From Pseudomonas triclosanedens (lineage in GTDB: Bacteria; Pseudomonadota; Gammaproteobacteria; Pseudomonadales; Pseudomonadaceae): a stretch of 64,000 nt of DNA. Location of the stretch: assembly GCF_026686735.1 (NCBI RefSeq), contig NZ_CP113432.1, forward strand, positions 6,065,001 to 6,129,000, in the 5' to 3' direction. This document shows positions 26,162 to 34,300 of the stretch, in pieces. The stretch's first letter is position 1, and every line of letters begins with the position of its first letter. Under the pieces are notes generated by a model that was not told the origin of the DNA, made no database searches, and saw only the letters and a program-made list of their open reading frames with translations. The translations under genes were made by a program, and so were the position numbers.

Positions 26162-27361
26162 ATGTCTGGCAATCGTGGCGTGGTTTATCTCGGCCCGGGC
26201 AAGGTCGAAGTACAGAACATCCCCTATCCGAAAATGCAGGACCCGCAGGGCAAGCAGATCGACCACGGGGTGATCCTGCGCGTGGTCTCCACCAACATCT
26301 GCGGCTCCGACCAGCACATGGTGCGTGGCCGCACCACAGCGCCACAAGGCCTGGTGCTGGGCCACGAGATCACCGGCGAGGTGGTGGAGATCGGCCGTGG
26401 CGTGGAAACCATGAAGATCGGCGACCTGGTCTCGGTGCCGTTCAACGTCGCCTGCGGCCATTGCCGCACCTGCAAGGAGCAGCACACCGGCGTCTGCCTG
26501 ACGGTCAACCCGGCCCGCGCGGGCGGCGCCTACGGCTACGTCGACATGGGCGGCTGGGTCGGCGGCCAGGCCGAATACGTGCTGGTGCCCTACGCCGACT
26601 TCAACCTGCTGAAGCTGCCCAACCGCGAGGCGGCGATGGAGAAGATCCGCGACCTGACCTGCCTCTCCGACATCCTGCCAACCGGCTACCACGGCGCGGT
26701 GACCGCTGGCGTCGGGCCCGGCAGCACCGTCTACATCGCTGGCGCAGGCCCTGTCGGCCTTGCCGCCGCCGCTTCGGCGCGGCTGCTGGGCGCTGCCGTG
26801 GTGATCGTCGGCGACGTCAACCCGGCCCGCCTGGCCCACGCCAAGGCGCAGGGCTTCGAGATCGCCGACCTGTCCAAGGACACTCCGCTGCACGAGCAGA
26901 TCGCCGATCTGCTGGGCGAGCCGGAAGTGGACTGCGCCGTCGACGCGGTAGGCTTCGAAGCCCGTGGCCACGGCCATTCCGGCTCGCAGCACGAGGCCCC
27001 GGCCACCGTGCTCAACTCGCTGATGGGTGTGGTGCGCGTGGCCGGCAAGATCGGTATTCCGGGCCTGTACGTCACCGAGGACCCGGGCGCGGTGGACGAC
27101 GCCGCCAAGCACGGCAGCCTGAGCATCCGCTTCGGCCTGGGCTGGGCCAAGTCGCACAGCTTCCACACCGGCCAGACCCCGGTGATGAAGTACAACCGCC
27201 AACTGATGCAGGCCATCATGTGGGACCGCATCAAGATCGCCGACATCGTCGGGGTGGAAGTCATCACCCTGGACGACGCGCCCAAGGGCTACGGCGAGTT
27301 CGATGCCGGTGTGCCGAAGAAATTCGTCATCGACCCGCACAACCTGTTCCGCGCCGCCTGA
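26162..27361 (+). CDS. fdhA: Glutathione-independent formaldehyde dehydrogenase
   Basis: 399-aa zinc alcohol dehydrogenase-family enzyme that oxidises formaldehyde, released by GbcA and the demethylases, to formate with tightly bound NAD. Catalytic zinc ligands: Cys47 (NICGSDQH), His68-Glu69 (GHE). Structural zinc: Cys98, 101, 104 and 112 (CGHCRTC and VC). The nucleotide-binding fold is VYIAGAGPVGLAAAASARLLGA. The length equals that of the P. putida enzyme. The start at 26162 (MSGNRGVVYLG) is chosen over the in-frame ATG 6 nt earlier because GAGGAA then lies 7 nt upstream. A strong terminator follows. Confidence 0.96.
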   Translation: MSGNRGVVYLGPGKVEVQNIPYPKMQDPQGKQIDHGVILRVVSTNICGSDQHMVRGRTTAPQGLVLGHEITGEVVEIGRGVETMKIGDLVSVPFNVACGHCRTCKEQHTGVCLTVNPARAGGAYGYVDMGGWVGGQAEYVLVPYADFNLLKLPNREAAMEKIRDLTCLSDILPTGYHGAVTAGVGPGSTVYIAGAGPVGLAAAASARLLGAAVVIVGDVNPARLAHAKAQGFEIADLSKDTPLHEQIADLLGEPEVDCAVDAVGFEARGHGHSGSQHEAPATVLNSLMGVVRVAGKIGIPGLYVTEDPGAVDDAAKHGSLSIRFGLGWAKSHSFHTGQTPVMKYNRQLMQAIMWDRIKIADIVGVEVITLDDAPKGYGEFDAGVPKKFVIDPHNLFRAA

Positions 27362-27376
27362 CGGTGCGCCAGCCAC

Positions 27377-27399
27377 GGCCACGAATCGCGTTCGTGGCC
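27377..27399. repeat. Perfect hairpin directly after fdhA
   Basis: GGCCACGAA (27377-27385) pairs with TTCGTGGCC (27391-27399) across a 5-nt loop. It precedes the U-run terminator at 27410 and probably protects the fdhA 3' end or acts with that terminator. Confidence 0.6.
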
Positions 27400-27409
27400 G
27401 TCTCTCCAG

Positions 27410-27434
27410 GGGAGCCGCAAGGCTCCCTTTTTTT
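27410..27434 (+). terminator. Rho-independent terminator of fdhA
   Basis: GGGAGCC (27410-27416), loop GCAA, GGCTCCC (27421-27427), followed by seven T. Textbook intrinsic terminator closing the betaine catabolic island. Confidence 0.92.
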
Positions 27435-27449
27435 GCCCGGTGATCCTAT

Positions 27450-27489
27450 TTCGTAGGATGGGTATCGTTTCGCTCCCCCATCCTACGAA
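27450..27489. repeat. Palindromic repeat, GTAGGATGGG family
   Basis: TTCGTAGGATGG at 27450-27461 and CCATCCTACGAA at 27478-27489 form a perfect 12-bp inverted pair around GTATCGTTTCGCTCCC. Related to the repeats at 3526, 45802 and 47416. Confidence 0.65.
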
Positions 27490-28031
27490 GAGCCGTACCC
27501 GACACCCGGCATGAAGCAACCAAAGTTCCCGGCGCGCGCAGAGTCCCGTCAGGAAGCCGACCCTCGGAGCAATGCCGGAGCGAAGACCCGGAGACCTTCT
27601 GGTTCCTTTTGGGAGGGCGGCTATCCGACGCCTGACAAAAGGGACTCGTCCGAGGGCGCGAAACAGAATCCCTCAGGCGACACCAAAGCGGCGCCAGACA
27701 CCAGCCCAAAACGTCCACCCCAGTGTGAAGCCAACCTCGCTCCCCAACACCGCGACTGCGCACCTCGCCACCGGATTGACGACCAGAGGCTCAGCCCGTA
27801 CCGTTTCCCAGCCGCTCAACCGAGCGGTGCGGGATTGGCGTCCCGGAAAGAATGACCAGACGAGTGCCGAAAGGTACCTGTCGGCATGGCCGTGTCTACA
27901 CAATGGGCGGGCCGTGCAGGGCATCTTCGGATGCACCGGGTGGTCATTCCCGGCACGCCAACCTGTACGGCCTGCTCTCCAGATTGGCGTCTGGTCGAGC
28001 AGAACTGCTCAATTCTTGAAGGATTATGAAA
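27490..28031. other. Gene-free stretch ending in a structured candidate 5' leader
   Basis: Open frames here have no family match and look like read-through of repeat-type sequence (27490-27850). From about 27862 the DNA can fold repeatedly: GCCGA/TCGGC around 27866-27885, a GCATC-TTCG-GATGC UUCG-tetraloop hairpin at 27921-27934, GG...CC pairings around 27938-27963, and GAGCA-GAAC-TGCTC at 27997-28010. The last hairpin ends 8 nt before the AAGG ribosome site of the small ORF at 28032. I recall similar leaders before small Pseudomonas ORFs, but this memory is unverified. Confidence 0.4.
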
Positions 28032-28244
28032 ATGACCGCATTCCAGATCCGTATTGACGCCACATCCATTGAACTCTTCGACGCCGCCGAGGACCGCCAA
28101 AGCTCAGCGCGCTCCGCACTGCTCCTGCTGGCCAGCTCCGACAACCTGCCCAGCGGCGACCTGCTCGCCCGAACCCTGAGCGGCGTGGAGCTACTGCTGG
28201 CAGAAGCCGCCCAACTCTACGACGCCGCGCGCCGGCAAAGCTAA
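28032..28244 (+). CDS. Small helical hypothetical protein (70 aa)
   Basis: 70 aa, MTAFQIRIDATSIELFDAAE... with two predicted helices (ARSALLLLASSDN; LLARTLSGVELLLAEAAQLYDAA) and no Cys, signal or membrane segment. The ATG at 28032 has AAGG 9 nt upstream; an ATG two codons earlier at 28026 would be only 3 nt from the site. It may belong to the small Pseudomonas-specific DUF3077/DUF6124-like group, but this is a weak impression. It has the long structured leader described at 27490-28031 and is followed by a half palindromic repeat. Function unknown. Confidence 0.6.
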   Translation: MTAFQIRIDATSIELFDAAEDRQSSARSALLLLASSDNLPSGDLLARTLSGVELLLAEAAQLYDAARRQS

Positions 28245-28250
28245 GCCTCG

Positions 28251-28283
28251 CAGGGCGAATAACGCACAGCGTTACTCGCCCCT
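28251..28283. repeat. Half-length palindromic repeat (copy 5)
   Basis: AGGGCGAATAACGC-ACA-GCGTTACTCGCCC, the left half of the 76-78 bp repeat seen at 68, 1415, 19419 and 25849, right after the 70-aa ORF. It may act as its transcript terminator. Confidence 0.6.
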
Positions 28284-28297
28284 CATCAAGCACGATG

Positions 28298-28334
28298 CAC
28301 CGCCGCGCCTGCACCAGTCGCAGGCGCGGCGGTG
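28298..28334 (-). terminator. Long perfect hairpin after the substrate-binding protein gene
   Basis: CACCGCCGCGCCTG (28298-28311) pairs perfectly with CAGGCGCGGCGGTG (28321-28334), 14 bp with a 9-nt loop, 9 nt beyond the stop at 28344. No long U-run follows on the minus strand, but stem stability favours a terminator or 3' end stabiliser. Confidence 0.7.
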
Positions 28335-28343
28335 ACAGCGGAA

Positions 28344-29402
28344 TCAGCGCGCCGCCCAGGCGTTGAAGCGCTGCTCCAGTTCTTCGCCGTGATCGACCCA
28401 GAACGCCGCATCGACCGCACGGGCACCTTCCAGGTTGGCCGGCGCGGTCGGCAGGGCGCTGCGCACGTCCTCCGGCAACAGGTCGAGCGTGCCCTTGTGC
28501 ACCGGGCCGTAGGGAATGTTCTCGGAGAATATCTTCTGGGTTTGCGGCTGGCTGGCGAAGGCGATGAACTTCTCGGCCAGCGCCTTGTTCGGCGTGCCCT
28601 TCACCACGGCCCAGTATTCCGGGTCGTAGAGGCTGCCCGGCCAGACGATGCCGAGCTTCACGCCTTCCTTCTGCGCGGCGGCGATGCGGCCGTTGTAGGC
28701 GGCGCTCATCACCACGTCGCCAGCGGCCAGCCACTGCGGCGGCTGCGCGCCGGCTTCCCACCACTGGATATTGCCCTTGAGCTGGTCGAGCTTGGCGAAG
28801 GCGCGGTCAACGCCCTCCTTTGTGCCGAGCACCTTGTAGAGGTCTTCCTGCTTCACGCCGTCGGCCAGCAGGGCGATTTCCAGGGTGTACTTGGCACCCT
28901 TGCGCAGGCCGCGCTTGCCGGGGTATTCGGCGGTATTCCAGAAGTCGGCCCAGGACTGCGGAGCCTTGGCGAGCTTGGCGCCGTTGTAGGCCATGACCAT
29001 CGACCAGACGTAGGTGGCCACGCCGCATTCGCTCAGGGTACCGGGGACGAAGTTCTTCTCGTCGCCGATGGCCGCCGGGTCGATGCGTTCGAACAGACCC
29101 TCGTCGCAGCCACGCAGCAGTTCGGGGCTTTCCACCTCGACCACGTCCCAGGTGACTTTGCCGACGTCGACCATCGCCTTCACCTTGGCCATTTCGCCGT
29201 TGTACTCACCGGCGACGATCTTGCCAGCGCCGCTGGCTTCGAAGGGTTTGAAGTAAGCCTGCTCCTGGGCCGCCTTGGTGGCGCCGCCGAAGGAGATGAC
29301 GGTGATGCTCTGGGACTGCGCGTGGGCGCTGCCGATGGCGGCGGCAAGGGCGCAGGCGAAGACGCTGGTGAACGGGAAGCGGTTGAGCAAGGACGATTTC
29401 AT
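28344..29402 (-). CDS. ABC-type substrate-binding protein (PotD/polyamine-like)
   Basis: 352-aa periplasmic solute-binding protein. Signal peptide: MKSSLLNRFPFTSVFACALAAAIGSAHA, cut before QSQS. The mature part has the SBP family 8 layout (ITVISFGGATKAAQEQAYFKPFE, WDVVEVESPELLRGCDEGLFERID, ATYVWSMVMAYNGAKL, VVMSAAYNGRIAAAQKEG, KALAEKFIAFASQPQTQKIFSENIPYGP) shared with putrescine/spermidine receptors. The ATG at 29402 has GGGAG upstream. No ABC permease or ATPase gene is in the cluster, so it is an orphan receptor unless its partners are elsewhere. The neighbours (aminotransferase, permease, aldehyde dehydrogenase) point to an amine or polyamine ligand; the actual ligand is not shown by the sequence. 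Confidence 0.82.
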   Translation of the reverse strand: MKSSLLNRFPFTSVFACALAAAIGSAHAQSQSITVISFGGATKAAQEQAYFKPFEASGAGKIVAGEYNGEMAKVKAMVDVGKVTWDVVEVESPELLRGCDEGLFERIDPAAIGDEKNFVPGTLSECGVATYVWSMVMAYNGAKLAKAPQSWADFWNTAEYPGKRGLRKGAKYTLEIALLADGVKQEDLYKVLGTKEGVDRAFAKLDQLKGNIQWWEAGAQPPQWLAAGDVVMSAAYNGRIAAAQKEGVKLGIVWPGSLYDPEYWAVVKGTPNKALAEKFIAFASQPQTQKIFSENIPYGPVHKGTLDLLPEDVRSALPTAPANLEGARAVDAAFWVDHGEELEQRFNAWAAR

Positions 29403-29594
29403 GGAACGACTCCCACAGCCGGATTGGCGTTGTTTGTTGTTGCTGGGCAGTACCCCCGGCCAATGGCCAGGCAAAAGGGTTCCATCGCGCGGGCGTCATT
29501 GCGCTCGCGGCGTTGTTGGGTGTTCGGGCCTGAGCGGTTCCCTGCTCGCGCAGTGCGGAGTTTCCGGCCCCGCGTCAACGGGGCCGGAAGGGGC

Positions 29595-30977
29595 TCAGAG
29601 CACTCCGATTTCCTGCGCCGTGCGGTCTACCGCGCGGCGGGTCTTGTCGACCAGTTCGTCGATTTCGCTGCGACCGGCCACCAGCGCCGGCGCCATGATC
29701 ATGCGGCCCAGGGTGGAGCGGATGATCACGCCCTCTTCGAAGCCGATGGTGCGGCAGCGCCAGGCGATGTCGTTCTCGTTGTCGAAGCGCTTGCGGGTGG
29801 CCTTGTCCTGGACGAACTGCAGCGCGGCGACGAAGCCGGCGCCCTGGATGTCGCCCACCAGCGGGTGGTTGCCGAACACTTCGCGCAGGCACTGCTGCAG
29901 GTACGGGCCGGTGTCGTTCTTGACCTGGCTGACCCAGCCTTCGTCACGCAGCGCGCGCAGGTTGGCCACGGCCACTGCCGCCGCTACCGGGTGGCCGGAG
30001 TAGGTCAGGCCGTGGGCGAACACGCCGCCTTCTTCCACCAGGGTCTGGGCGATGCGCTTGCTCAGTACCAGGCCGCCCATCGGGATGTAGCCGCTGGTCA
30101 GGCCCTTGGCGATGGACAGGGTGTCGGGCTGGAAGCCGAAGTGCTGGTGGGCGAACCACTCGCCGGTACGGCCGAAGCCGCCGATCACTTCGTCGGCGCA
30201 CAGCAGTACGTCGTACTGGCGGCAGATGCGCTGGATTTCCGGCCAGTAGCTTTCCGGCGGGAAGATCATGCCGCCGGCACCCTGGAACGGCTCGGCGATG
30301 AAGCCGGCGACGTTCTCGGCACCCAGCTCCAGTATTTTCTCTTCCAGTTGCAGCGCGCAGCGGCGGCCGAACTCGGCCGGGGTCAGGTCTCCGCCGGCGG
30401 CGAACCAGTATGGCTCGTCGATGTGGGCGATGTCCGGGATCAGGCCGCCCATCTCGTGCATGAACTTCATGCCGCCCAGGGCGGTGGCCGCCAGGGTGGA
30501 GCCGTGGTAGCCGTTCCAGCGGCCGATCATGATTTTCTTCTGCGGCTTGCCGGCGACCTGCCAGTAACGGCGCACGGTACGGATCAGCACCTCGTTGGCC
30601 TCGGAGCCGGAGTTGGTGTAGATCGCGTGGCTGTAGTGGTCGGGCAGCAGGCTGAAGAGGGTTTCGGACAGCTCGATCACCGCCGGGTGGGTGGTGTGGA
30701 AGAACATGTTGTAGTACGGCAGCTCGTCGAGCTGCGCGGTGGCGGCGGCAGTCAGGTCCTTGCGGCCATAGCCCAGGTTGGTGCACCACAGGCCGGACAT
30801 GCCGTCGAGGTAGCGGTTGCCGTCGTTGTCCCACAGGTGCAGGCCTTCGCCACGCACCATCACGCGCGGGCCTTCGGCGTTCAGCGCCTTCTGGTCGAGA
30901 AAGGCGTGGATGTGGTGAGCCGCGTCCGCTCTCTGGTAATCGCGGGTGTCACGTTGCGGTCTGATCTGGTCGGTCAT
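29595..30977 (-). CDS. Class III aminotransferase, SpuC-like (putrescine/polyamine:pyruvate type)
   Basis: 460-aa PLP enzyme of fold type I, omega-aminotransferase group close to SpuC. Lys291 in DTLSIAKGLTSGYIPMGG binds PLP; LLCADEVIGGFGRTG holds the PLP-pyridine Asp; YTNSGSEANEVLIRTVRRYW and GRWNGYHGSTLAATALGG are typical. It would transfer the amino group of putrescine, cadaverine or a similar amine to pyruvate, giving an aminoaldehyde for the adjacent dehydrogenase. The ATG at 30977 has AGGAG upstream. It lies 192 bp before the binding-protein gene and 29 bp after the permease gene. PAO1 has several paralogues, so the exact amine is uncertain. Confidence 0.87.
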   Translation of the reverse strand: MTDQIRPQRDTRDYQRADAAHHIHAFLDQKALNAEGPRVMVRGEGLHLWDNDGNRYLDGMSGLWCTNLGYGRKDLTAAATAQLDELPYYNMFFHTTHPAVIELSETLFSLLPDHYSHAIYTNSGSEANEVLIRTVRRYWQVAGKPQKKIMIGRWNGYHGSTLAATALGGMKFMHEMGGLIPDIAHIDEPYWFAAGGDLTPAEFGRRCALQLEEKILELGAENVAGFIAEPFQGAGGMIFPPESYWPEIQRICRQYDVLLCADEVIGGFGRTGEWFAHQHFGFQPDTLSIAKGLTSGYIPMGGLVLSKRIAQTLVEEGGVFAHGLTYSGHPVAAAVAVANLRALRDEGWVSQVKNDTGPYLQQCLREVFGNHPLVGDIQGAGFVAALQFVQDKATRKRFDNENDIAWRCRTIGFEEGVIIRSTLGRMIMAPALVAGRSEIDELVDKTRRAVDRTAQEIGVL

Positions 30978-31006
30978 CGATAGTCTCCTAGTTCCCGCGG
31001 CGTACG

Positions 31007-32434
31007 TCAGGCCAGCGGGGATTGCAGGCGATCGAGGGCGACGGACTTGCCCTGGGCAGTCTCACCGGCCGTCTCGAGCGGTTCGGGTACGAAAAGGGGC
31101 TTGCGCATCACCAGCTTGATCCACAGGACAGCCACCAGCGACACCACGCCCAGCACCACGCCAGCGCTGGCGAAGATGCGAACGGTCATTTCCGGGGCCG
31201 GGGATACGTGCACGACCGCATAGATCATGCCGGCGATGCCGAACAGTTGCGGCAGCGGGTAGAACGGCGTGCGGAACGGCCGGGCCAGGTGCGGGTAGCG
31301 ACGGCGCAGGGCCAGCACATCGACGTGGGCGATGATGTAGGCCAGCAGCCAGGAGAGCGCGGCGGCCAGCAGGAGGATGTTGATGGCGTCGGGGTTGTCG
31401 CCCAACAGGACGATCGGCAGGCCGGTGATGGCGGATACGAACAGTACGGCCACCCACGGCGTGCGCGCCTTGCGGCTGAGCCACTGGAACTGCGGGAACG
31501 CCTGGCCGTTCTGCGCCATGCCGTAGAGCATGCGCGGGATGGCGGCCAGCGAGGAGTTCAGGGTGCTGCAAGTGGCGGTGATGGCGGCGACTACCAGGAA
31601 CAACTGGCCGTACTCGCCGAACGCGCGGTTGGCGAACAGGAAGTGCGGCAGCAGGCTGCCGGCCAGTTCCTCGCCGGGGATCAGCATCAGTGCGCCAAGG
31701 CAGTACAGGGCGATGGTCAGGAAGATGATGGTCAGGCCGAAGATCATCGAGCGCGGGATGTTGCGCTCAGGCCGCTTGGTTTCCTCCACCAGCGGGCAGA
31801 CGAACTCGGCGCCGACGAAGCCCCACACGGCCATCGCGGTCAGCGCCAGCACTCCGGCGCCCAGCGGGTTCCAGCCACTGGCCACGGCAAGTTCCGCGGA
31901 CGCCTGTTCGCTGCCCACGGACCCCAGGCCGAGCGCCAGCAGGACGATCATCATCAGCAGCGCCAGCACGCTTTGCAGGCGCGCGAAGATGTCGATGCCC
32001 AGCAGGTTGAGCAGGGTGAACAGGCCGAGTACGCCATAGGCGACGACCATCGGCGGCACGACGCCGGGGTAGACCTTGCCGATGATCATGTCGAGCAGGA
32101 GCAGTTCGGCGGACAGCGCGAACATCGCCACCACCACGTAGCCGGAGAAGGTCGCCAGGATCGCCGGGAAGTGCCCGATGGCGACTTCGGTATAGCTGCT
32201 CAGGCCGCCGGCACGGGGAATCATCAGCGCCAGCTCGGAGAAGGAAAACGCATAGCTGAGCGCCAGCAGGTAGGCCAGGCACAGCGGCACGATGAACCCC
32301 AGGCCGGCGGTGCCGGCGCCCTGCAGCATCAGCACCATCACGCCCTGGGATACCACCAGGCCGATGGCCACGGCCAGCAGCGGCCCCAGGCCGAGTACGC
32401 GGCGCAGGGCAGGCTGTTGTACGTTCACACTCAT
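31007..32434 (-). CDS. APC-family amino acid/polyamine permease
   Basis: 475-aa inner-membrane transporter with about 12 hydrophobic segments spread over residues 15-440. Family marks: GLGPLLAVAIGLVVSQGVMVLMLQGAG at helix 1, SFSELALMIPRAGGLSSYTEVAIG in helix 2-3, GFVGAEFVCPLVEETKRPERNIPRSMI near helix 6, and RRRYPHLARPFRTPFYP late in the protein. These resemble PuuP-type putrescine or ethanolamine-like permeases. It sits between aldehyde dehydrogenase (42 bp) and aminotransferase (29 bp), so it likely imports the amine they degrade. Confidence 0.87.
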   Translation of the reverse strand: MSVNVQQPALRRVLGLGPLLAVAIGLVVSQGVMVLMLQGAGTAGLGFIVPLCLAYLLALSYAFSFSELALMIPRAGGLSSYTEVAIGHFPAILATFSGYVVVAMFALSAELLLLDMIIGKVYPGVVPPMVVAYGVLGLFTLLNLLGIDIFARLQSVLALLMMIVLLALGLGSVGSEQASAELAVASGWNPLGAGVLALTAMAVWGFVGAEFVCPLVEETKRPERNIPRSMIFGLTIIFLTIALYCLGALMLIPGEELAGSLLPHFLFANRAFGEYGQLFLVVAAITATCSTLNSSLAAIPRMLYGMAQNGQAFPQFQWLSRKARTPWVAVLFVSAITGLPIVLLGDNPDAINILLLAAALSWLLAYIIAHVDVLALRRRYPHLARPFRTPFYPLPQLFGIAGMIYAVVHVSPAPEMTVRIFASAGVVLGVVSLVAVLWIKLVMRKPLFVPEPLETAGETAQGKSVALDRLQSPLA

Positions 32435-32476
32435 TCGGATGTTCTCTTGTTGTCGTTGTAAGGGTCCGGATGGAGA

Positions 32477-33967
32477 TCAGCGCAACTGGAACCAGGTGGT
32501 CTTGAGCTGCGTGTATTTGTCGAACGAGTGCAATGACAGGTCGCGGCCGAAGCCGGACTGCTTGCCGCCGCCGAACGGAATCGCCGGGTCCAGCGCATCG
32601 ACGGTGTTCACCGACACGGTGCCGGCATTCAGGCGGCGCGCCACGCGGTGGGCACGGTGCAGGTCGTCGCTCCACAGCGAGGCGGCCAGGCCGTAGACGC
32701 TGTCGTTGGCCATCTGCACTGCTTCGTCTTCGCTGTCGAACGCAATCACCGCCAGCACCGGGCCGAACACTTCGTCGCGGGCCAGGGACTGCTCGGGGCG
32801 CACGCCGGTGAAGATGGTCGGTTCGATGAAGTTGTCCGAGCCGTTGAAGCTCAGTTGGCGGCCACCGCAGGCCAGCGTCGCGCCATCGCTGGCGGCCTGG
32901 TCGATGAAGCGCAGGATGCCGGCGGTCTGCTTGCCGTCGACGATGGCGCCAGCGCGGCTGGCCGGGTCCAGCGGGTCGCCCGGCGCCCAGTCGCGGGCCT
33001 TGGCGATGAGGCGTTCGACGAATTCGTCGTGGATCGAGCGCTCCACCAGCAGGCGCGAGTTGGCCGAGCAGACTTCGCCCTGGTTGAAGAAGATACCGAA
33101 GGCCGCCTTTTCAGCCGCAAGATCGAGGTCGCGGCAATCGGCGAACACGAGGTTCGGGCTCTTGCCGCCGCACTCCAGCCAGACCTGTTTGAGGTTGGAC
33201 TGCGCGGAGTACTGCATGAAGTACTTGCCCACCTGGGTCGAGCCGGTGAACACCAGGGCATCCACGTCCGGGTGCAGGCCCAGCGCCTTGCCGGCGGTTT
33301 CGCCCAGGCCCGGCACGACGTTGAGCACGCCTTCGGGAATGCCGGCTTCCAGCGCCAGCTCGGCCAGGCGCAGGGCGGAGAACGGCGACTGCTCGGCTGG
33401 CTTGAGCACCACGGAGTTGCCGGCGGCCAGCGCCGGAGCGAGCTTCCAGGCAGCCATGTCGAGGGGGAAGTTCCACGGCACCACGGCGCCGATCACACCC
33501 AGCGGCGTACGGGTGATGGTGGCGAGGGCGTTCTGCGCGGTCGGGGCTACCTGGTCGTAGAGCTTGTCGAGGCTTTCGGCATACCAGGAGAAGACGCCGG
33601 CGGCGCCGGGCACGTCGATGTTCCAGGCGTCCATCACCGGCTTGCCCATGTTCAGGGTATCGAGCAGGGCGAGTTCGTCGCGGTTGGCCATCATCAGCTC
33701 GGCCAGCCTCTGCAGCACGGCCTTGCGCTCGCGCGGCGCCATGCGCGCCCAAGGGCCCTGTTCGAAGGCTTGCCGGGCGACGCGCACGGCGGCGTCGATC
33801 TCGGCTGCGCCGCAGGCGGCGACATTGGCCAGCAGGCGATTGGTCGCCGGATCGATGGATGCGAAGGTGGCGCCGTCACGCGCGGCCACGCGGCGGCCGC
33901 CGATCAGCGCGCTGTCGATGAAGGTCTGCCGGGCAGCGCGTTGCCGCCAGTCATTGAGCTCGTGCAC
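32477..33967 (-). CDS. NAD(P)-dependent aldehyde dehydrogenase, PuuC/KauB-like
   Basis: 496-aa aldehyde dehydrogenase of the gamma-aminobutyraldehyde / gamma-glutamyl-aminobutyraldehyde group. Catalytic Glu265 is in WLECGGKSPN and Cys300 in FNQGEVCSANSR; GFTGSTQVGK-type cofactor binding is FTGSTQVGKYFM; the cofactor-binding segment PWNFPLDMAAWKLAPALAAGNSVVLKPAE is intact. The start is taken as GTG at 33967, since AGGAG lies 7 nt upstream; a TTG one codon earlier is too close. First gene of the amine operon, divergent from the LysR gene. It would oxidise the aldehyde made by the aminotransferase to an amino acid such as GABA. Confidence 0.9.
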   Translation of the reverse strand: MHELNDWRQRAARQTFIDSALIGGRRVAARDGATFASIDPATNRLLANVAACGAAEIDAAVRVARQAFEQGPWARMAPRERKAVLQRLAELMMANRDELALLDTLNMGKPVMDAWNIDVPGAAGVFSWYAESLDKLYDQVAPTAQNALATITRTPLGVIGAVVPWNFPLDMAAWKLAPALAAGNSVVLKPAEQSPFSALRLAELALEAGIPEGVLNVVPGLGETAGKALGLHPDVDALVFTGSTQVGKYFMQYSAQSNLKQVWLECGGKSPNLVFADCRDLDLAAEKAAFGIFFNQGEVCSANSRLLVERSIHDEFVERLIAKARDWAPGDPLDPASRAGAIVDGKQTAGILRFIDQAASDGATLACGGRQLSFNGSDNFIEPTIFTGVRPEQSLARDEVFGPVLAVIAFDSEDEAVQMANDSVYGLAASLWSDDLHRAHRVARRLNAGTVSVNTVDALDPAIPFGGGKQSGFGRDLSLHSFDKYTQLKTTWFQLR

Positions 33968-34052
33968 CAAGGCTCTCCTGCTTCAGTCGCATCGAAGGGC
34001 GACTTTGTTGTTCTGGATGTGGAATCGATGGTCGCCCAAGCCCCGGCCAAGG

Positions 34053-34087
34053 AAAATTATTAAATATGTCTTCGGGATATATGAAAA
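34053..34087. promoter_or_regulatory. AT-rich dyad between aldehyde dehydrogenase and lysR, candidate operator
   Basis: In the 333-bp divergent gap, ATAT (34064-34067), nine bases, ATAT (34077-34080) lie in the only AT-rich patch (AAAATTATTAAATATG). This resembles a LysR T-N11-A site and may also hold the -10 element of one promoter. Nothing else stands out in 33968-34300. Confidence 0.35.
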
Positions 34088-34300
34088 AGCTGGGCAGGCA
34101 TGCACCGGCAAAGTGCGCCGCGCTGGGTTATGGTGCACGGCAAGCGCGGCGCTTCCTGCCCGGACGGCAGGTCGGTCGGCGCGTGTGATGGGCGACTGGC
34201 GCGCAGGGACAGGGAGGCCCGCAACTTGCTGTGTACCGGCCCGGTGACAACAACACATCAGGCACGCGGCTGCCCGCCGCGACGCCGAAGAGGTCTTGCA

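Noticed and set aside
27572..28057. 161-aa open frame upstream of the 70-aa gene
   Set aside because: Runs through repeat-like and hairpin-forming DNA, overlaps the small gene in another frame and has no motif.
28332..30983. 883-aa open frame on the plus strand
   Set aside because: Antisense to the binding-protein and aminotransferase genes; composition artefact.
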